Below are positions 7,295 to 15,264 of a DNA stretch of 27,121 nucleotides, one piece after another. Position numbers and translations under genes: made by a program. This DNA comes from an uncultured Eubacteriales bacterium (GTDB lineage Bacteria > Bacillota > Clostridia > Oscillospirales > CAG-272), in the NCBI GenBank assembly GCA_934476315.1, contig CAKSNQ010000021.1:1-27121 (forward strand), written 5' to 3'. The notes below the pieces were generated by a model. The model was given only the letters and a program-made list of their open reading frames with translations. It had not been told where the DNA came from and did not search any database. Position 1 is the first letter of the stretch. Each line of letters starts with the position of its first letter.

Positions 7295-8761
7295 ATGAAC
7301 GGTCTCCCGACCCCCGCAGTCATTGCCATCATTCTCGGCGCTTTCGTTGTTCTGATGCTGGTCATCGGCTATCTGAAAGCACCGCCCGACACCGCGTACA
7401 TCATTTCCGGTCTGGGAAAAAAGCGTATCCTGATCGGTAAGGCGGGTTGGAGAATCCCTTTCTTCGAGCGCGTGGACAAACTGTCCCTCAAGGTCATGCA
7501 GGTCGACGTCAAGACATCCGAGGCGGTTCCGACGAACGAGTTCATCAACGTTTCGGTTGACGGCGTTGCAAACATCAAAATTTCTTCCAATCCCGATCAC
7601 CTCAAGCGCGCAGCAGAAGCCCTGCTCGGCATGAGAGAGGCAGAACTCATCAGCATGGTTACGCAGGTTCTGGAGGGTAACATGCGCGAGATCGTCGGCT
7701 CGGTCGGGCTGAAAGAAATGGTTCAGGACCGTCAGGGCGTTGCCAAGAAGATTACGGAAAACGTCGTTCCCGACATGGAAAAGCTGGGAATTGAGGTCGT
7801 AAACTTCAATATTCAGAACTTCAAGGACGCCGCCGGAACGATCGAGAACATGGGTATTGACAACGTGGAGCAGATCCGCAAGAACGCGCAGATCGCCAAG
7901 GCAAACGCCCAGAGAGACATCGCGATCGCCACGGCAAACGCGCAGGAAGAAGCCAACGCCATCAAGGTCGAAGCTGACAAGAAGATCGCCGAGCAGAACG
8001 CCGCTCTGATGGTTCAGCAGGCGGAGATGAAAGTCAAGGCTGACACCAAGCGCGCTGAGGCTGACGCCGCTTACTCCATCCAGCAGGAAAATCAGAGAAA
8101 GACCATCGAGATCACCAAGGCGAATGCCGATATTGCCCGCCGCGAAAAGGAAGCGGAGCTTGCCGAAAAGGAAATTGCCATCCGTGAGCGCAAGCTCGAC
8201 GCCGAGGTCCGCAAGCAGGCAGACGCTATGAAGTATCAGGCGGAAAAGCAGGCAGAGGCTGACCTGATCCGCCGTCAGAAGGACGCGGAAGCGCGTCAGT
8301 ACGAGGCGCTCAAGGAAGCCGAGGCGAAGAAAGCCGAAGCGGAAGCGACGCGCTACGCAATGGAACAGGAGGCAGAGGGTATCCGCGCCAAGGGTCTGGC
8401 AGAGGCAGAAGCCATCGAAAAGAAAGCCGAGGCTCAGCGCAAGATGGGCGAGGCTTCCGTCATTGAGATGTACCTCAACGCCCTGCCCGAGGTCGTCAGA
8501 AACGCTGCCGCGCCGTTGGCTCAGACCGACAAGATCGTGATGTACGGCGATGGCAACGCGACCAAGGTTGTCAAGGATGTCATGACCACCGCAGGTCAGG
8601 TCATCGACGGAATGAAAGAGTCCACCGGCATCGACCTGAATGCGCTTCTCTCCGGTCTGATGGCGGGCAAGGTTGCCGCGACGCGCACGCAGGTTGCTCC
8701 CGCGGCGGTCTCCGGGGAATCCGCTCCCGCGACGACAGACGAGGTATCCGACAACGCTTAA
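7295..8761 (+). CDS. Flotillin-like SPFH domain protein
   Basis: 488 residues from ATG 7295 (GGAGGAAAA just upstream; an ATG five codons earlier overlaps that site). One N-terminal membrane segment (about residues 5-27, VIAIILGAFVVLMLVIGYL) is followed by the SPFH/band-7 domain (about 30-190: TAYIISGLGKKRILIGKAGW, VQVLEGNMREIVGS-like region LEGNMREIVGSVGLKEM, GIEVVNFNIQNFKD). Residues about 195-400 form a long Ala/Glu/Lys coiled coil with repeated EAEA-type motifs, diagnostic of flotillins, and a glycine-containing oligomerisation tail follows (NATKVVKDVMTTAGQVIDGM). Bacterial flotillins such as FloT/YuaG assemble on the inner membrane face and organise functional microdomains affecting fluidity, secretion and cell-wall synthesis. 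No NfeD-type partner is adjacent. Two promoters drive it. Confidence 0.93.
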   Translation: MNGLPTPAVIAIILGAFVVLMLVIGYLKAPPDTAYIISGLGKKRILIGKAGWRIPFFERVDKLSLKVMQVDVKTSEAVPTNEFINVSVDGVANIKISSNPDHLKRAAEALLGMREAELISMVTQVLEGNMREIVGSVGLKEMVQDRQGVAKKITENVVPDMEKLGIEVVNFNIQNFKDAAGTIENMGIDNVEQIRKNAQIAKANAQRDIAIATANAQEEANAIKVEADKKIAEQNAALMVQQAEMKVKADTKRAEADAAYSIQQENQRKTIEITKANADIARREKEAELAEKEIAIRERKLDAEVRKQADAMKYQAEKQAEADLIRRQKDAEARQYEALKEAEAKKAEAEATRYAMEQEAEGIRAKGLAEAEAIEKKAEAQRKMGEASVIEMYLNALPEVVRNAAAPLAQTDKIVMYGDGNATKVVKDVMTTAGQVIDGMKESTGIDLNALLSGLMAGKVAATRTQVAPAAVSGESAPATTDEVSDNA

Positions 8762-8803
8762 TTACTACAGCAAAATTCCCGATTGATATTCAATCCAAGC
8801 AAA

Positions 8804-8833
8804 GGGGGACCGACGCAATCGCGCCGGTCCCCC
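8804..8833. terminator. Hairpin between convergent flotillin and LysR genes
   Basis: GGGGGACCG (8804-8812) pairs perfectly with CGGTCCCCC (8825-8833). It is flanked by AAAGG on the left and AAAAAA on the right, so neither strand has a full U tract: on the minus strand the stem is followed by TTTGCTT, on the plus strand by A. It sits between two converging genes and probably ends both transcripts, more convincingly the LysR one. Between 8834 and 9009 I see nothing else. Confidence 0.55.
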
Positions 8834-9009
8834 AAAAAACGCCGATCCCATCGGCAATCTTTTATTTTGGAGAAGTCTGTCGTGTTTTGCCTTGCGGGTT
8901 TGAAAATCGCGCAAATGGAAGCGACGGCAAGCCAGCCATTCATCGGACGTTATTTTGGGGTGGCGTGCCGGGCGCGTCGCCCCTCTGTTCTATTCCGGAA
9001 CCGCCGCGC

Positions 9010-9906
9010 TCAATTATTCCCCGCGTACGCGCGATACGCCCCGGCAATGTCCTGGAGGAGCTGGATATGCTCAAAATCCTTGTTATATACGAGGTTGGTC
9101 TGACGCACCATGGAGAGGTTTTCGATCGGCAGGATGGTCAGTTTCCCCTTACGAACCTCGTCCATACAGGCGCTCCTCGCCAGGATGGATATGCCCAAGT
9201 CCTTACGCACGAGATCCTTGATGGTGGCGATATTGTCGATCTCCATGATAATATTGAAATCTGAAATGGATTCGTTAATGCTCTCCAGCGTGGATTCAAA
9301 CAAAATTCGGGTTGCGGACTCCGGCAGACGCAGAATCATTCTCTCCCGTTTCAGATCGTTCAAAGTCACCAAATGGCGGCGGGAAAGCGGATTTTCGTTT
9401 GCGATCACGCAAACCAGATAATCCGTGTCCAGCATGATGGAGCAAAAGCGGTCTCCCTGCGGGCGACCATCCACGATCGCCATATCGATCTCGTAATTCT
9501 CCAGCTTTTCATAAAGATTTTTTATTGTATCCGTAATAATTGTTATGCCTATTCCGCTGTTCTGGCTACTGTATTTTGCCAAAACCTCGGTGATGGTATT
9601 GCTCTCGGAGGTATGTGTAATACCAATCCGCAGATTGGTCAGACGCCGCTCGGCGTTGGAAATTTCCGTGTACATTTTTTCGGACATCGCGTGAAAACGC
9701 TTTGCGTATTTTACAACGATTTCCCCTTGCGGTGTCAGGCGAATTTCATTTTTACACCGGATAAAGAGCTTTACGCCCAGCTCCTGCTCCAGTTGGGTGA
9801 TGTGATGGCTCACAGCCGGCTGGGTCAGCGAGAGCGCCTCGGCGGCGCGGGTGAAATTTTTCTTTTCTGCTACGGCGAGAACCGTATCGTATCGGGGATC
9901 TAACAT
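9010..9906 (-). CDS. LysR family transcriptional regulator
   Basis: 298 residues from ATG 9906 (GGAGG 4 nt upstream; an ATG at 9921 lacks a ribosome site). The N-terminal winged HTH is classic: MLDPRYDTVLAVAEKKNFTR, AAEALSLTQPAVSHHITQLE, QELGVKLFIR. The rest is a periplasmic-binding-like effector domain in two lobes (about residues 90-295), with the LxxRxxGI-type region DLVRKDLGISILARSA. It is divergent from the antiporter-mgtC pair with 108 bp between start codons, the standard arrangement of a LysR activator and its target. Effector molecule unknown; an ion or pH-related cue is a guess from context. Confidence 0.92.
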   Translation of the reverse strand: MLDPRYDTVLAVAEKKNFTRAAEALSLTQPAVSHHITQLEQELGVKLFIRCKNEIRLTPQGEIVVKYAKRFHAMSEKMYTEISNAERRLTNLRIGITHTSESNTITEVLAKYSSQNSGIGITIITDTIKNLYEKLENYEIDMAIVDGRPQGDRFCSIMLDTDYLVCVIANENPLSRRHLVTLNDLKRERMILRLPESATRILFESTLESINESISDFNIIMEIDNIATIKDLVRKDLGISILARSACMDEVRKGKLTILPIENLSMVRQTNLVYNKDFEHIQLLQDIAGAYRAYAGNN

Positions 9907-9915
9907 GGCTCCTCC

Positions 9916-9952
9916 ATTCATATTATGAATTATAGGTCAAAAAAATATAATT
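9916..9952. promoter_or_regulatory. Palindromic boxes in the lysR/antiporter intergenic region
   Basis: Two inverted repeats lie side by side. ATTCATA (9916-9922) and TATGAAT (9924-9930) have a one-base centre. AATTATA (9928-9934) and TATAATT (9946-9952) are separated by 11 bp, close to the T-N11-A layout of LysR sites. The second box touches the -35 of the antiporter promoter, where an activator would bind; the first is next to the lysR start and could serve autoregulation. Confidence 0.55.
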
Positions 9953-9980
9953 TGCATTTATCCTGCTTTCAGTGTATCAT
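9952..9980 (+). promoter_or_regulatory. Promoter of the antiporter-mgtC operon
   Basis: TTGCAT (9952-9957), 17 bp, TATCAT (9975-9980). Both boxes deviate from consensus, as expected for an activator-dependent promoter. The start would be near 9987, some 28 nt before the TTG start codon. Confidence 0.6.
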
Positions 9981-10014
9981 ATCTTAAGCAGAAAATCAAG
10001 AGGAGGGGTGAATT

Positions 10015-11484
10015 TTGTCCGAAATTTACCGGAAGCTCCGCGAAACTTCCCCCGTCGCGGTCATCATTATTTCCATCGCGTTCATGCTGTTTCTGGGGTT
10101 TGCTATGACGCGTATCACCAAAAAGCTCCGACTCCCCAACGTCACCGCGTACATTGTCACCGGAATCCTGATCGGTCCGTACTGTCTGGACCTGGTTGCG
10201 TCGGAGGTCATCTCCGGCACGGAGTTCATCGCGGATATCGCCCTGGCGTTCATTGCCTTCAACACCGGAGAATTTTTCCGGCTGTCCGTTCTCAAGAGCA
10301 GCGGCGTCAAGGTCATTGTCATCACGCTTTTTGAATCCCTGGTGGCTTCCCTGTTCGTCTTTGTTCTTACATACACCGTTCTCGGTCTGAATCTCGCCTT
10401 TTCCATCGTCTTGGCGGCGCTCGCCGCAGCAACCGCTCCCGCCTCCACCCTCATGACCATTCGCCAGACCGGGGCGCGCGGGGACTTTGTCAACACGCTG
10501 TTGCAGGTCGTGGCGCTGGACGACATCGTTGGGCTCGTCGCGTACAGCATCGCCATCTCGATCGCGACCGCCTCGATTTCAAGCGGCAGTGCCCACTTCG
10601 AGCTCTGGACAATTCTGAAGCCGATCCTCGCCAATCTCGGTGTTTTTGCGCTCGGCGGCGCGTTCGGTTTCCTTCTGAAGCTCCTGATGCCGAAAAAGCG
10701 CTCCAATGACAACCGTTTGATTATCAGCATCGCCACCCTGATGGCATTCTGCGGAATCTGCGCACTGTTCAATGTTTCCCCGCTCCTCGGGTGCATGTCC
10801 ATGGGCACCGTTTACATCAATGTCACCGACGACGACAAGCTCTTCAAGCAGCTCAACTACTTCAGTCCCCCGATTCTTTTGCTCTTCTTCGTCCGAAGCG
10901 GTCTGTGCTTTGACCTGCACGCGCTGTTCGACACCTCCGCGTCGGTGGGCGGCGTCTCGCTTCTGCTCGTCGGAGTTCTTTACTTTATCATCCGTATTGC
11001 GGGAAAATATCTCGGCGCGTTTCTCGGATGTCTCACGGTCAAAAAGGACAAATCCGTCCGGAATTATCTCGGGCTGGCGCTGATTCCGCAGGCGGGAGTT
11101 GCCATCGGACTCGCGGCGCTCGGCGCGCGTACGCTCGGCGGTGAAACGGGCAACGCCCTGCAAACGGTCATTCTCGCATCCAGCGTGCTGTACGAATTGA
11201 TCGGTCCGGGGTGCGCCAAGCTGTCGCTGTATCTCTCAAAATCCTATTCCAACAACATTGACGAGCTGGTCAACGTTGAGGAGGTCAACCCCGAAACGGG
11301 CGCTCCGAAGACCGAGGTAGAAAAGCTGATCGAGCGCATCCGGACCATACAGGAATCACTCCCCGCCCCGATCGTCCCCTCACCCGAGGACAACGAGCAG
11401 GCATTCACCGAGGCGGCGGATGAGCAGTCGCAGAACAGCATCGGCGCGTTACGTCAGCGGCTCGGAATGAGAAATCGCCGCTGA
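10015..11484 (+). CDS. CPA2-type cation/proton antiporter
   Basis: 489 residues, beginning at a TTG with AGGAGGGG 5 nt upstream. The only nearby ATG, at 10084, would cut into the first helix. About twelve or thirteen membrane helices are visible. Family landmarks are TAYIVTGILIGPYCLD (residues about 44-59), FNTGEFFRLS (82-91), the TAPASTLMTIRQTGARGDF segment (140-158) and the ALDD pair at Asp169-Asp170 (QVVALDDIVGLVAYS), the ion-binding aspartates of electrogenic antiporters. The last 80 residues are hydrophilic and acidic and contain no TrkA-N/RCK domain, unlike Kef systems. It likely exchanges Na+ or K+ for H+ across the cytoplasmic membrane. It is co-transcribed with the MgtC-like gene 44 bp downstream. 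Confidence 0.9.
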   Translation: MSEIYRKLRETSPVAVIIISIAFMLFLGFAMTRITKKLRLPNVTAYIVTGILIGPYCLDLVASEVISGTEFIADIALAFIAFNTGEFFRLSVLKSSGVKVIVITLFESLVASLFVFVLTYTVLGLNLAFSIVLAALAAATAPASTLMTIRQTGARGDFVNTLLQVVALDDIVGLVAYSIAISIATASISSGSAHFELWTILKPILANLGVFALGGAFGFLLKLLMPKKRSNDNRLIISIATLMAFCGICALFNVSPLLGCMSMGTVYINVTDDDKLFKQLNYFSPPILLLFFVRSGLCFDLHALFDTSASVGGVSLLLVGVLYFIIRIAGKYLGAFLGCLTVKKDKSVRNYLGLALIPQAGVAIGLAALGARTLGGETGNALQTVILASSVLYELIGPGCAKLSLYLSKSYSNNIDELVNVEEVNPETGAPKTEVEKLIERIRTIQESLPAPIVPSPEDNEQAFTEAADEQSQNSIGALRQRLGMRNRR

Positions 11485-11528
11485 GTACGCGCAAAATCAA
11501 CAGCCGCATGTTCGGCAGGAGGTTATTT

Positions 11529-12248
11529 ATGAATTTTACCGATCCTATTGCCAAGCTGTGCTCCGCGGGGGCAGATCAGCTGACATGGCAAAGCATTCTC
11601 ATCCGCATTGCCCTTTCGGTTCTGCTCGCGGCGTTTATCGGCTGTGAGCGCTCCAGCAAACGCCACGCCGCGGGACTTCGCACCTTCATCTTCGTTTCGC
11701 TCGCGTCCACGGTCTCCGCTATGGTCGATATTTATCTGCGCCTGACCTGCGCGACGTCCGGCTTCTGGATCACCGCTGCAGCGATCGTCGGTGTCGCCAT
11801 CATCAGCGTCAATTCCACGCTGTTCAGCTCCCGCGGTCAGATCAAGGGGCTGACCACCTCCTTCGGTCTGTGGGCATGCGGTATTCTCGGCGTTACCATC
11901 GGCGCGTCGCTTTATGTCGTAACGATCATCGCGTTCGTTGCCTATATGTGCAGTCTGTCGCTGCTTCCTCCCTTTGAGAAATACCTCAAGGATCGCTCCA
12001 ACCATTTTGAGGTCCACCTGGAGCTGAAGAACGCCTGCCATTTACAGAGCTTTGTCACGACCATCCGCGAGCTTGGTATGACAATCGACGACATTGAACT
12101 TAACCCCGCCTATGCCGGCTCGGGATTGAGTGTTTACTCCGTATCCATCAGCATCCGCAGTCAGGAACTGAAAAAGTACAAGACCCACCGCGAGATCATT
12201 GAGGCGCTCGCCACGCTGGATTACATTTATCATATTGAAGAAATGTGA
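11529..12248 (+). CDS. MgtC/SapB family membrane protein
   Basis: 239 residues from ATG 11529, with AGGAGG 7 nt upstream. The N-terminal half has four to five helices and the family signature IALSVLLAAFIGCERSSK, then AAGLRTFIFVSLASTVSAMV (the GxER...AGLRT motif, about residues 27-65). A second conserved part is ITAAAIVGVAIISVNSTLFS. The C-terminal 80 residues form a soluble ACT-like domain (HLQSFVTTIRELGMTIDDIE, EIIEALATLDYIYHIEEM), as in MgtC proteins. MgtC proteins affect magnesium-limited growth, membrane potential and, in some pathogens, survival in macrophages. Coupling with an antiporter under a LysR regulator suggests control of membrane energetics or ion balance. It is not evidence of virulence. 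Confidence 0.88.
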   Translation: MNFTDPIAKLCSAGADQLTWQSILIRIALSVLLAAFIGCERSSKRHAAGLRTFIFVSLASTVSAMVDIYLRLTCATSGFWITAAAIVGVAIISVNSTLFSSRGQIKGLTTSFGLWACGILGVTIGASLYVVTIIAFVAYMCSLSLLPPFEKYLKDRSNHFEVHLELKNACHLQSFVTTIRELGMTIDDIELNPAYAGSGLSVYSVSISIRSQELKKYKTHREIIEALATLDYIYHIEEM

Positions 12249-12275
12249 AGTTTTGATTTCAAAACAATAAATACA

Positions 12276-12303
12276 GGGACTGTCGCGTAAATGCGACGGT
12301 CCC
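12276..12303 (+). terminator. Terminator hairpin of the antiporter-mgtC operon
   Basis: GGGACTGTCGC (12276-12286) pairs with GCGACGGTCCC (12293-12303) over a 6-base loop. The single non-Watson-Crick pair is T12281 with G12298, a G-U wobble on the plus strand but A-C on the minus strand, so the plus-strand RNA is the better folder. The following bases TCGCTGTTTTATT are only weakly U-rich. Confidence 0.65.
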
Positions 12304-12382
12304 TCGCTGTTTTATTGAGCTTTGGTCGTGTATACACAACCGCCGTAAAATTGCAACAGAAAAAACTTTTTCTTTTCGGGAG

Positions 12383-12412
12383 AAAAAAAGCCCGTATGAT
12401 TGACAACGGGCT
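12383..12412 (-). terminator. Minus-strand intrinsic terminator overlapping the ligA promoter
   Basis: On the minus strand AGCCCGT (12412-12406) and ACGGGCT (12395-12389) form a stem with a 10-base loop, followed by seven T (12389-12383 region). This is a good terminator for leftward transcription, yet the only gene on its right side is ligA on the opposite strand. The loop contains the -35 box of ligA. Confidence 0.6.
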
Positions 12413-12428
12413 GAAAAATTGGTAAAAT
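12400..12428 (+). promoter_or_regulatory. Sigma-A promoter of ligA
   Basis: TTGACA (12400-12405), 17 bp, TAAAAT (12423-12428). The start would be near 12435, about 26 nt ahead of the ATG. Confidence 0.75.
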
Positions 12429-12460
12429 ATAATGATAAAACCCCGAGAGGAGTGTCGTCA

Positions 12461-14539
12461 ATGACGGATCAAAAAAAAGGTCCTCTGAATGAGGAGCCTG
12501 TAGAAAAAACACTGAAAAAATTACGCGCCCATTTGCTTTATCACGCCAAACGCTATTATGTGGACGACGACCCGGAGATTTCCGATTTTGAATACGACCG
12601 CATGTACGCGGAGCTACTTCGTCTGGAGGCGGAGCATCCCGAGCTGGATGACCCGTCCTCCCCGTCCCACCGCGTCGGCGGAACCCCGCTGGACAAGTTC
12701 GAAAAGGTCACACACACCGTTCCTATGGATTCCCTCTCCGATGTGTTTTCCTACGGTGAGCTCACGGATTTTCTCTCACACGTCTCGCAGACGCTCACAG
12801 ACACCGAGCCCCCTGCGACGCCGCTGTATTCCGTGGAGCCGAAGATTGACGGCTTGTCTGTGGCACTCCGCTACGAGAGCGGCGTCCTAGTACGTGGGGC
12901 GACGCGGGGGGATGGCGTCACCGGTGAGGATGTAACGCAAAACATCAAAACCATCTTTTCTGTCCCACTCACGTTGCCGGAACCGCTCAATCTGACCGTC
13001 CGCGGCGAGGTCTACATGCCGCGGGGCACCTTTGAGCGCCTCAATGCCACGCGCGAGGCGTCCGGGCAGTCGCTTTTTGCCAATCCCCGCAACGCCGCCG
13101 CCGGCTCGCTCCGACAGCTGGACCCGAAGATCACCGCCCAGCGTGCGCTCGACATCTTTATTTTCAATTTTCAGGAGGGTGACCTGTATGCGGACGGGCA
13201 TTCCCCCGTGTCGCACACCGAAACGCTGAACCGCCTGCACGAGCTGGGCTTTCACACGTTGGAGGAACGCATCACCGCCGACACGCCGGACAAGATTATC
13301 CGACATATTGAAGAACTTGGCAGGATGCGTGAGACGCTCGCCTACGACATTGACGGGGTGGTCATCAAAATCGACGACCTCGCCACCCGGCGTTTGCTCG
13401 GCGAGGGCACCAACACGCCCAAATGGGCGGTTGCCTACAAATTCCCGCCGGAGCAAAAGCAGACCAAGCTGATCGACATCAGCGTCGCGGTCGGGCGAAC
13501 CGGCGTTCTGACCCCAACCGCCCAGCTTGCCCCCGTCCGTCTTGCGGGAACGACCGTTTCCAAGGCGACGCTCCACAACATTGACTTCATCCGGGAGCGC
13601 GACATCATGATCGGCGACACGGTGACGGTGCAAAAGGCGGGAGACATCATCCCCGAGGTCGTCTGCGCACATCCGGAAAAGCGCGACGGTTCGGAACAGC
13701 CGTTTTATATGCCGGAGCGTTGCCCCTCCTGCGGCGAGCCGGTCATGCGGGACGAGGACGAGGGTGCCGCCATTCGTTGCACCAACAGCGCCTGCCCCGC
13801 CCAGCTTGCCCGCTCTCTGGAGCATTTCGTCTCCAAGGATGCCATGAACATCGACGGACTGGGACCGCAGATCATCGACATGCTTTTGCGAGAGGGGCTG
13901 ATCCGCGACGCCGCCGATCTTTACCATCTGCGCGCGGAGCAGTTGGAGGAGCTTGACCGGATGGGCAAAAAATCCGCGCAGAACCTGATCCGCTCGATCG
14001 AAGCGTCGAAATCGGCGGGTCTGGAGCGTCTGATTTACGCGCTTGGCATCCGCAATGTCGGCGCGGTCGCCGCGACAGCGCTGGCAAAGCGTTTCGGGAC
14101 GCTTGACGCCTGCGAGATCGCGACGGTGGAAGAGCTTTGCACCATCGACGATTTCGGGCAGATTACCGCGGACTGCGTTGTCAACTTTTTCTCCCACCCG
14201 CAGAACATTGCCCTGTGCGGGCGTCTGAAGGATGCCGGTGTGCTGACGAGCACCACCGCCGCGCCCTCCTCCGAGGAGCTTGCCGGTCTGACCTTTGTTC
14301 TGACGGGCACGCTCCCCACGCTTACGCGCGATCAGGCAAAGGAGCAGATCGAACAGCACGGTGGAAAGGTGACTTCCTCCGTTTCCAAAAAGACCGATTA
14401 TGTTGTCGCCGGAGACGCGGCGGGAAGCAAGCTGACCAAAGCGCAATCGCTCGGCGTTCCCGTCATCGACGAGGCGGGACTGCTCGCAATGCTGGGAGAA
14501 TCCGCCCGGCTTGCCATCACGACAGATTCAGAGTATTGA
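12461..14539 (+). CDS. ligA: NAD+-dependent DNA ligase
   Basis: 692 residues from ATG 12461 (GAGAGGAG 8 nt upstream). It seals nicks in duplex DNA during replication and repair, using NAD+ to form a ligase-AMP intermediate. Domain order is complete: Ia with YYVDDDPEISDFEYD (residues 32-46, NMN binding); adenylation domain with the catalytic Lys128 in VEPKIDGLSV; OB fold (TGVLTPTAQLAPV, LHNIDFIRERDI); a four-cysteine zinc finger (CPSCGEP and CTNSACPAQ, about residues 420-445); helix-hairpin-helix repeats (MNIDGLGPQIIDML, GIRNVGAVAATALAKRF); and a C-terminal BRCT domain (about 607-684, LTFVLTGTLPTLTRDQAKE). Length is normal. Its last 23 bp overlap the convergent amidase gene. Confidence 0.97.
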   Translation: MTDQKKGPLNEEPVEKTLKKLRAHLLYHAKRYYVDDDPEISDFEYDRMYAELLRLEAEHPELDDPSSPSHRVGGTPLDKFEKVTHTVPMDSLSDVFSYGELTDFLSHVSQTLTDTEPPATPLYSVEPKIDGLSVALRYESGVLVRGATRGDGVTGEDVTQNIKTIFSVPLTLPEPLNLTVRGEVYMPRGTFERLNATREASGQSLFANPRNAAAGSLRQLDPKITAQRALDIFIFNFQEGDLYADGHSPVSHTETLNRLHELGFHTLEERITADTPDKIIRHIEELGRMRETLAYDIDGVVIKIDDLATRRLLGEGTNTPKWAVAYKFPPEQKQTKLIDISVAVGRTGVLTPTAQLAPVRLAGTTVSKATLHNIDFIRERDIMIGDTVTVQKAGDIIPEVVCAHPEKRDGSEQPFYMPERCPSCGEPVMRDEDEGAAIRCTNSACPAQLARSLEHFVSKDAMNIDGLGPQIIDMLLREGLIRDAADLYHLRAEQLEELDRMGKKSAQNLIRSIEASKSAGLERLIYALGIRNVGAVAATALAKRFGTLDACEIATVEELCTIDDFGQITADCVVNFFSHPQNIALCGRLKDAGVLTSTTAAPSSEELAGLTFVLTGTLPTLTRDQAKEQIEQHGGKVTSSVSKKTDYVVAGDAAGSKLTKAQSLGVPVIDEAGLLAMLGESARLAITTDSEY

Positions 14540-15083
14540 GAATTCCGCGATAGATTCCGCTGGCGAACAATCCCGGGTTCCGGCTCATCAGAGCGGCGTC
14601 CCCGGGGTTGGTGATGAATCCCAGCTCCACGAGCACGGCGGGCATTTGCGTCCGGCGCAGAACGTAGAGGTTGGTACGAACCTTCATGCCACGGTTGGGC
14701 AGTCCCGTATTCTCCTGCAGGGCGCGAAGAATATTTTCGCCGAGCGTAAACGCCGCGGACGGACGGGAATATGCATATGCCTCGATGCCGCTGACCGCGC
14801 TGTTATCCGAGGCATTGGTGTGTAGGCTGATAAACATGTCTGCCCCCCACGCATTTGCTCCGTTGACGCGCGCGGCAAGGCTGGTGGCATTGCTGGTGCC
14901 GAGTTGGGTCGTCGGTGTCGGGCGCGACAGACGAACCTCGAAATTTCCATTTGCAAGCAGAATGTCCCGCAGAAGAACGCCGATGCGATACACGATGTCC
15001 TGCTCCCGTACGCCGTTTCCCTCTGCGCCCGCGTTGGGATTTTGCGGGTTATGCCCCTGATCGATATAAACCTTGATTGCCAC
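14517..15083 (-). CDS. N-acetylmuramoyl-L-alanine amidase (Amidase_3)
   Basis: 188 residues from a GTG at 15083 with GGAGG 9 nt upstream; a TTG two codons earlier is only 3 nt from that site. The enzyme cleaves the bond between N-acetylmuramic acid and L-Ala in peptidoglycan. The zinc and catalytic residues of the family are present: His11 (IDQGHN), Glu27 (VREQD), His88 (ISLHTN) and Glu153 (VLVELGFITN). The protein consists of the catalytic domain only, without a signal peptide, membrane anchor or wall-binding repeats. This resembles phage or spore-related amidases more than secreted autolysins, but no phage genes are nearby. It converges on ligA and overlaps its end by 23 bp, with no terminator between them. 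Confidence 0.92.
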   Translation of the reverse strand: MAIKVYIDQGHNPQNPNAGAEGNGVREQDIVYRIGVLLRDILLANGNFEVRLSRPTPTTQLGTSNATSLAARVNGANAWGADMFISLHTNASDNSAVSGIEAYAYSRPSAAFTLGENILRALQENTGLPNRGMKVRTNLYVLRRTQMPAVLVELGFITNPGDAALMSRNPGLFASGIYRGILNTLNLS

Positions 15084-15121
15084 TGTCAAAAACCTCCGCG
15101 TTTTTTACCATCATATGCCGA

Positions 15122-15147
15122 CGGGCGTCCGCATGTGCCGACGCCCG
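15122..15147. repeat. Stem-loop between divergent amidase and rsmI genes
   Basis: CGGGCGTC (15122-15129) pairs with GACGCCCG (15140-15147) over a 10-base loop. There is no T run on either side. It is not an obvious terminator; it lies in the 181-bp divergent region, in which I found no strong promoter. Confidence 0.4.
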
Positions 15148-15233
15148 ACCGTCCTCACGCACTCCGTAATGACACAATGGCACGATAATACGTTCACACA
15201 TTGACACGTTGACGCGACGCCCGATGCCACTTC

Positions 15234-15253
15234 AAAGACACGAAAAGACACGA
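15234..15253 (+). repeat. Perfect 10-bp tandem duplication before rsmI
   Basis: AAAGACACGA occurs twice in direct succession (15234-15243, 15244-15253) and the second copy runs into the rsmI ribosome site GAAAGGA. Upstream, 15195-15220 has a related loose pattern of TTGACAC/GTTGACG. Confidence 0.6.
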
Positions 15254-15264
15254 AAGGATATACT

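Noticed and set aside
12312..12512. 66-codon minus-strand frame across the ligA promoter
   Set aside because: It lacks a ribosome site and overlaps a promoter and a terminator; the Phe/Lys-rich product is what A/T-rich regulatory DNA gives by chance.
12887..14446. 519-codon open frame antisense to ligA
   Set aside because: LigA is complete and unmistakable in the same region; the antisense product is Arg/Gly-rich without any motif.
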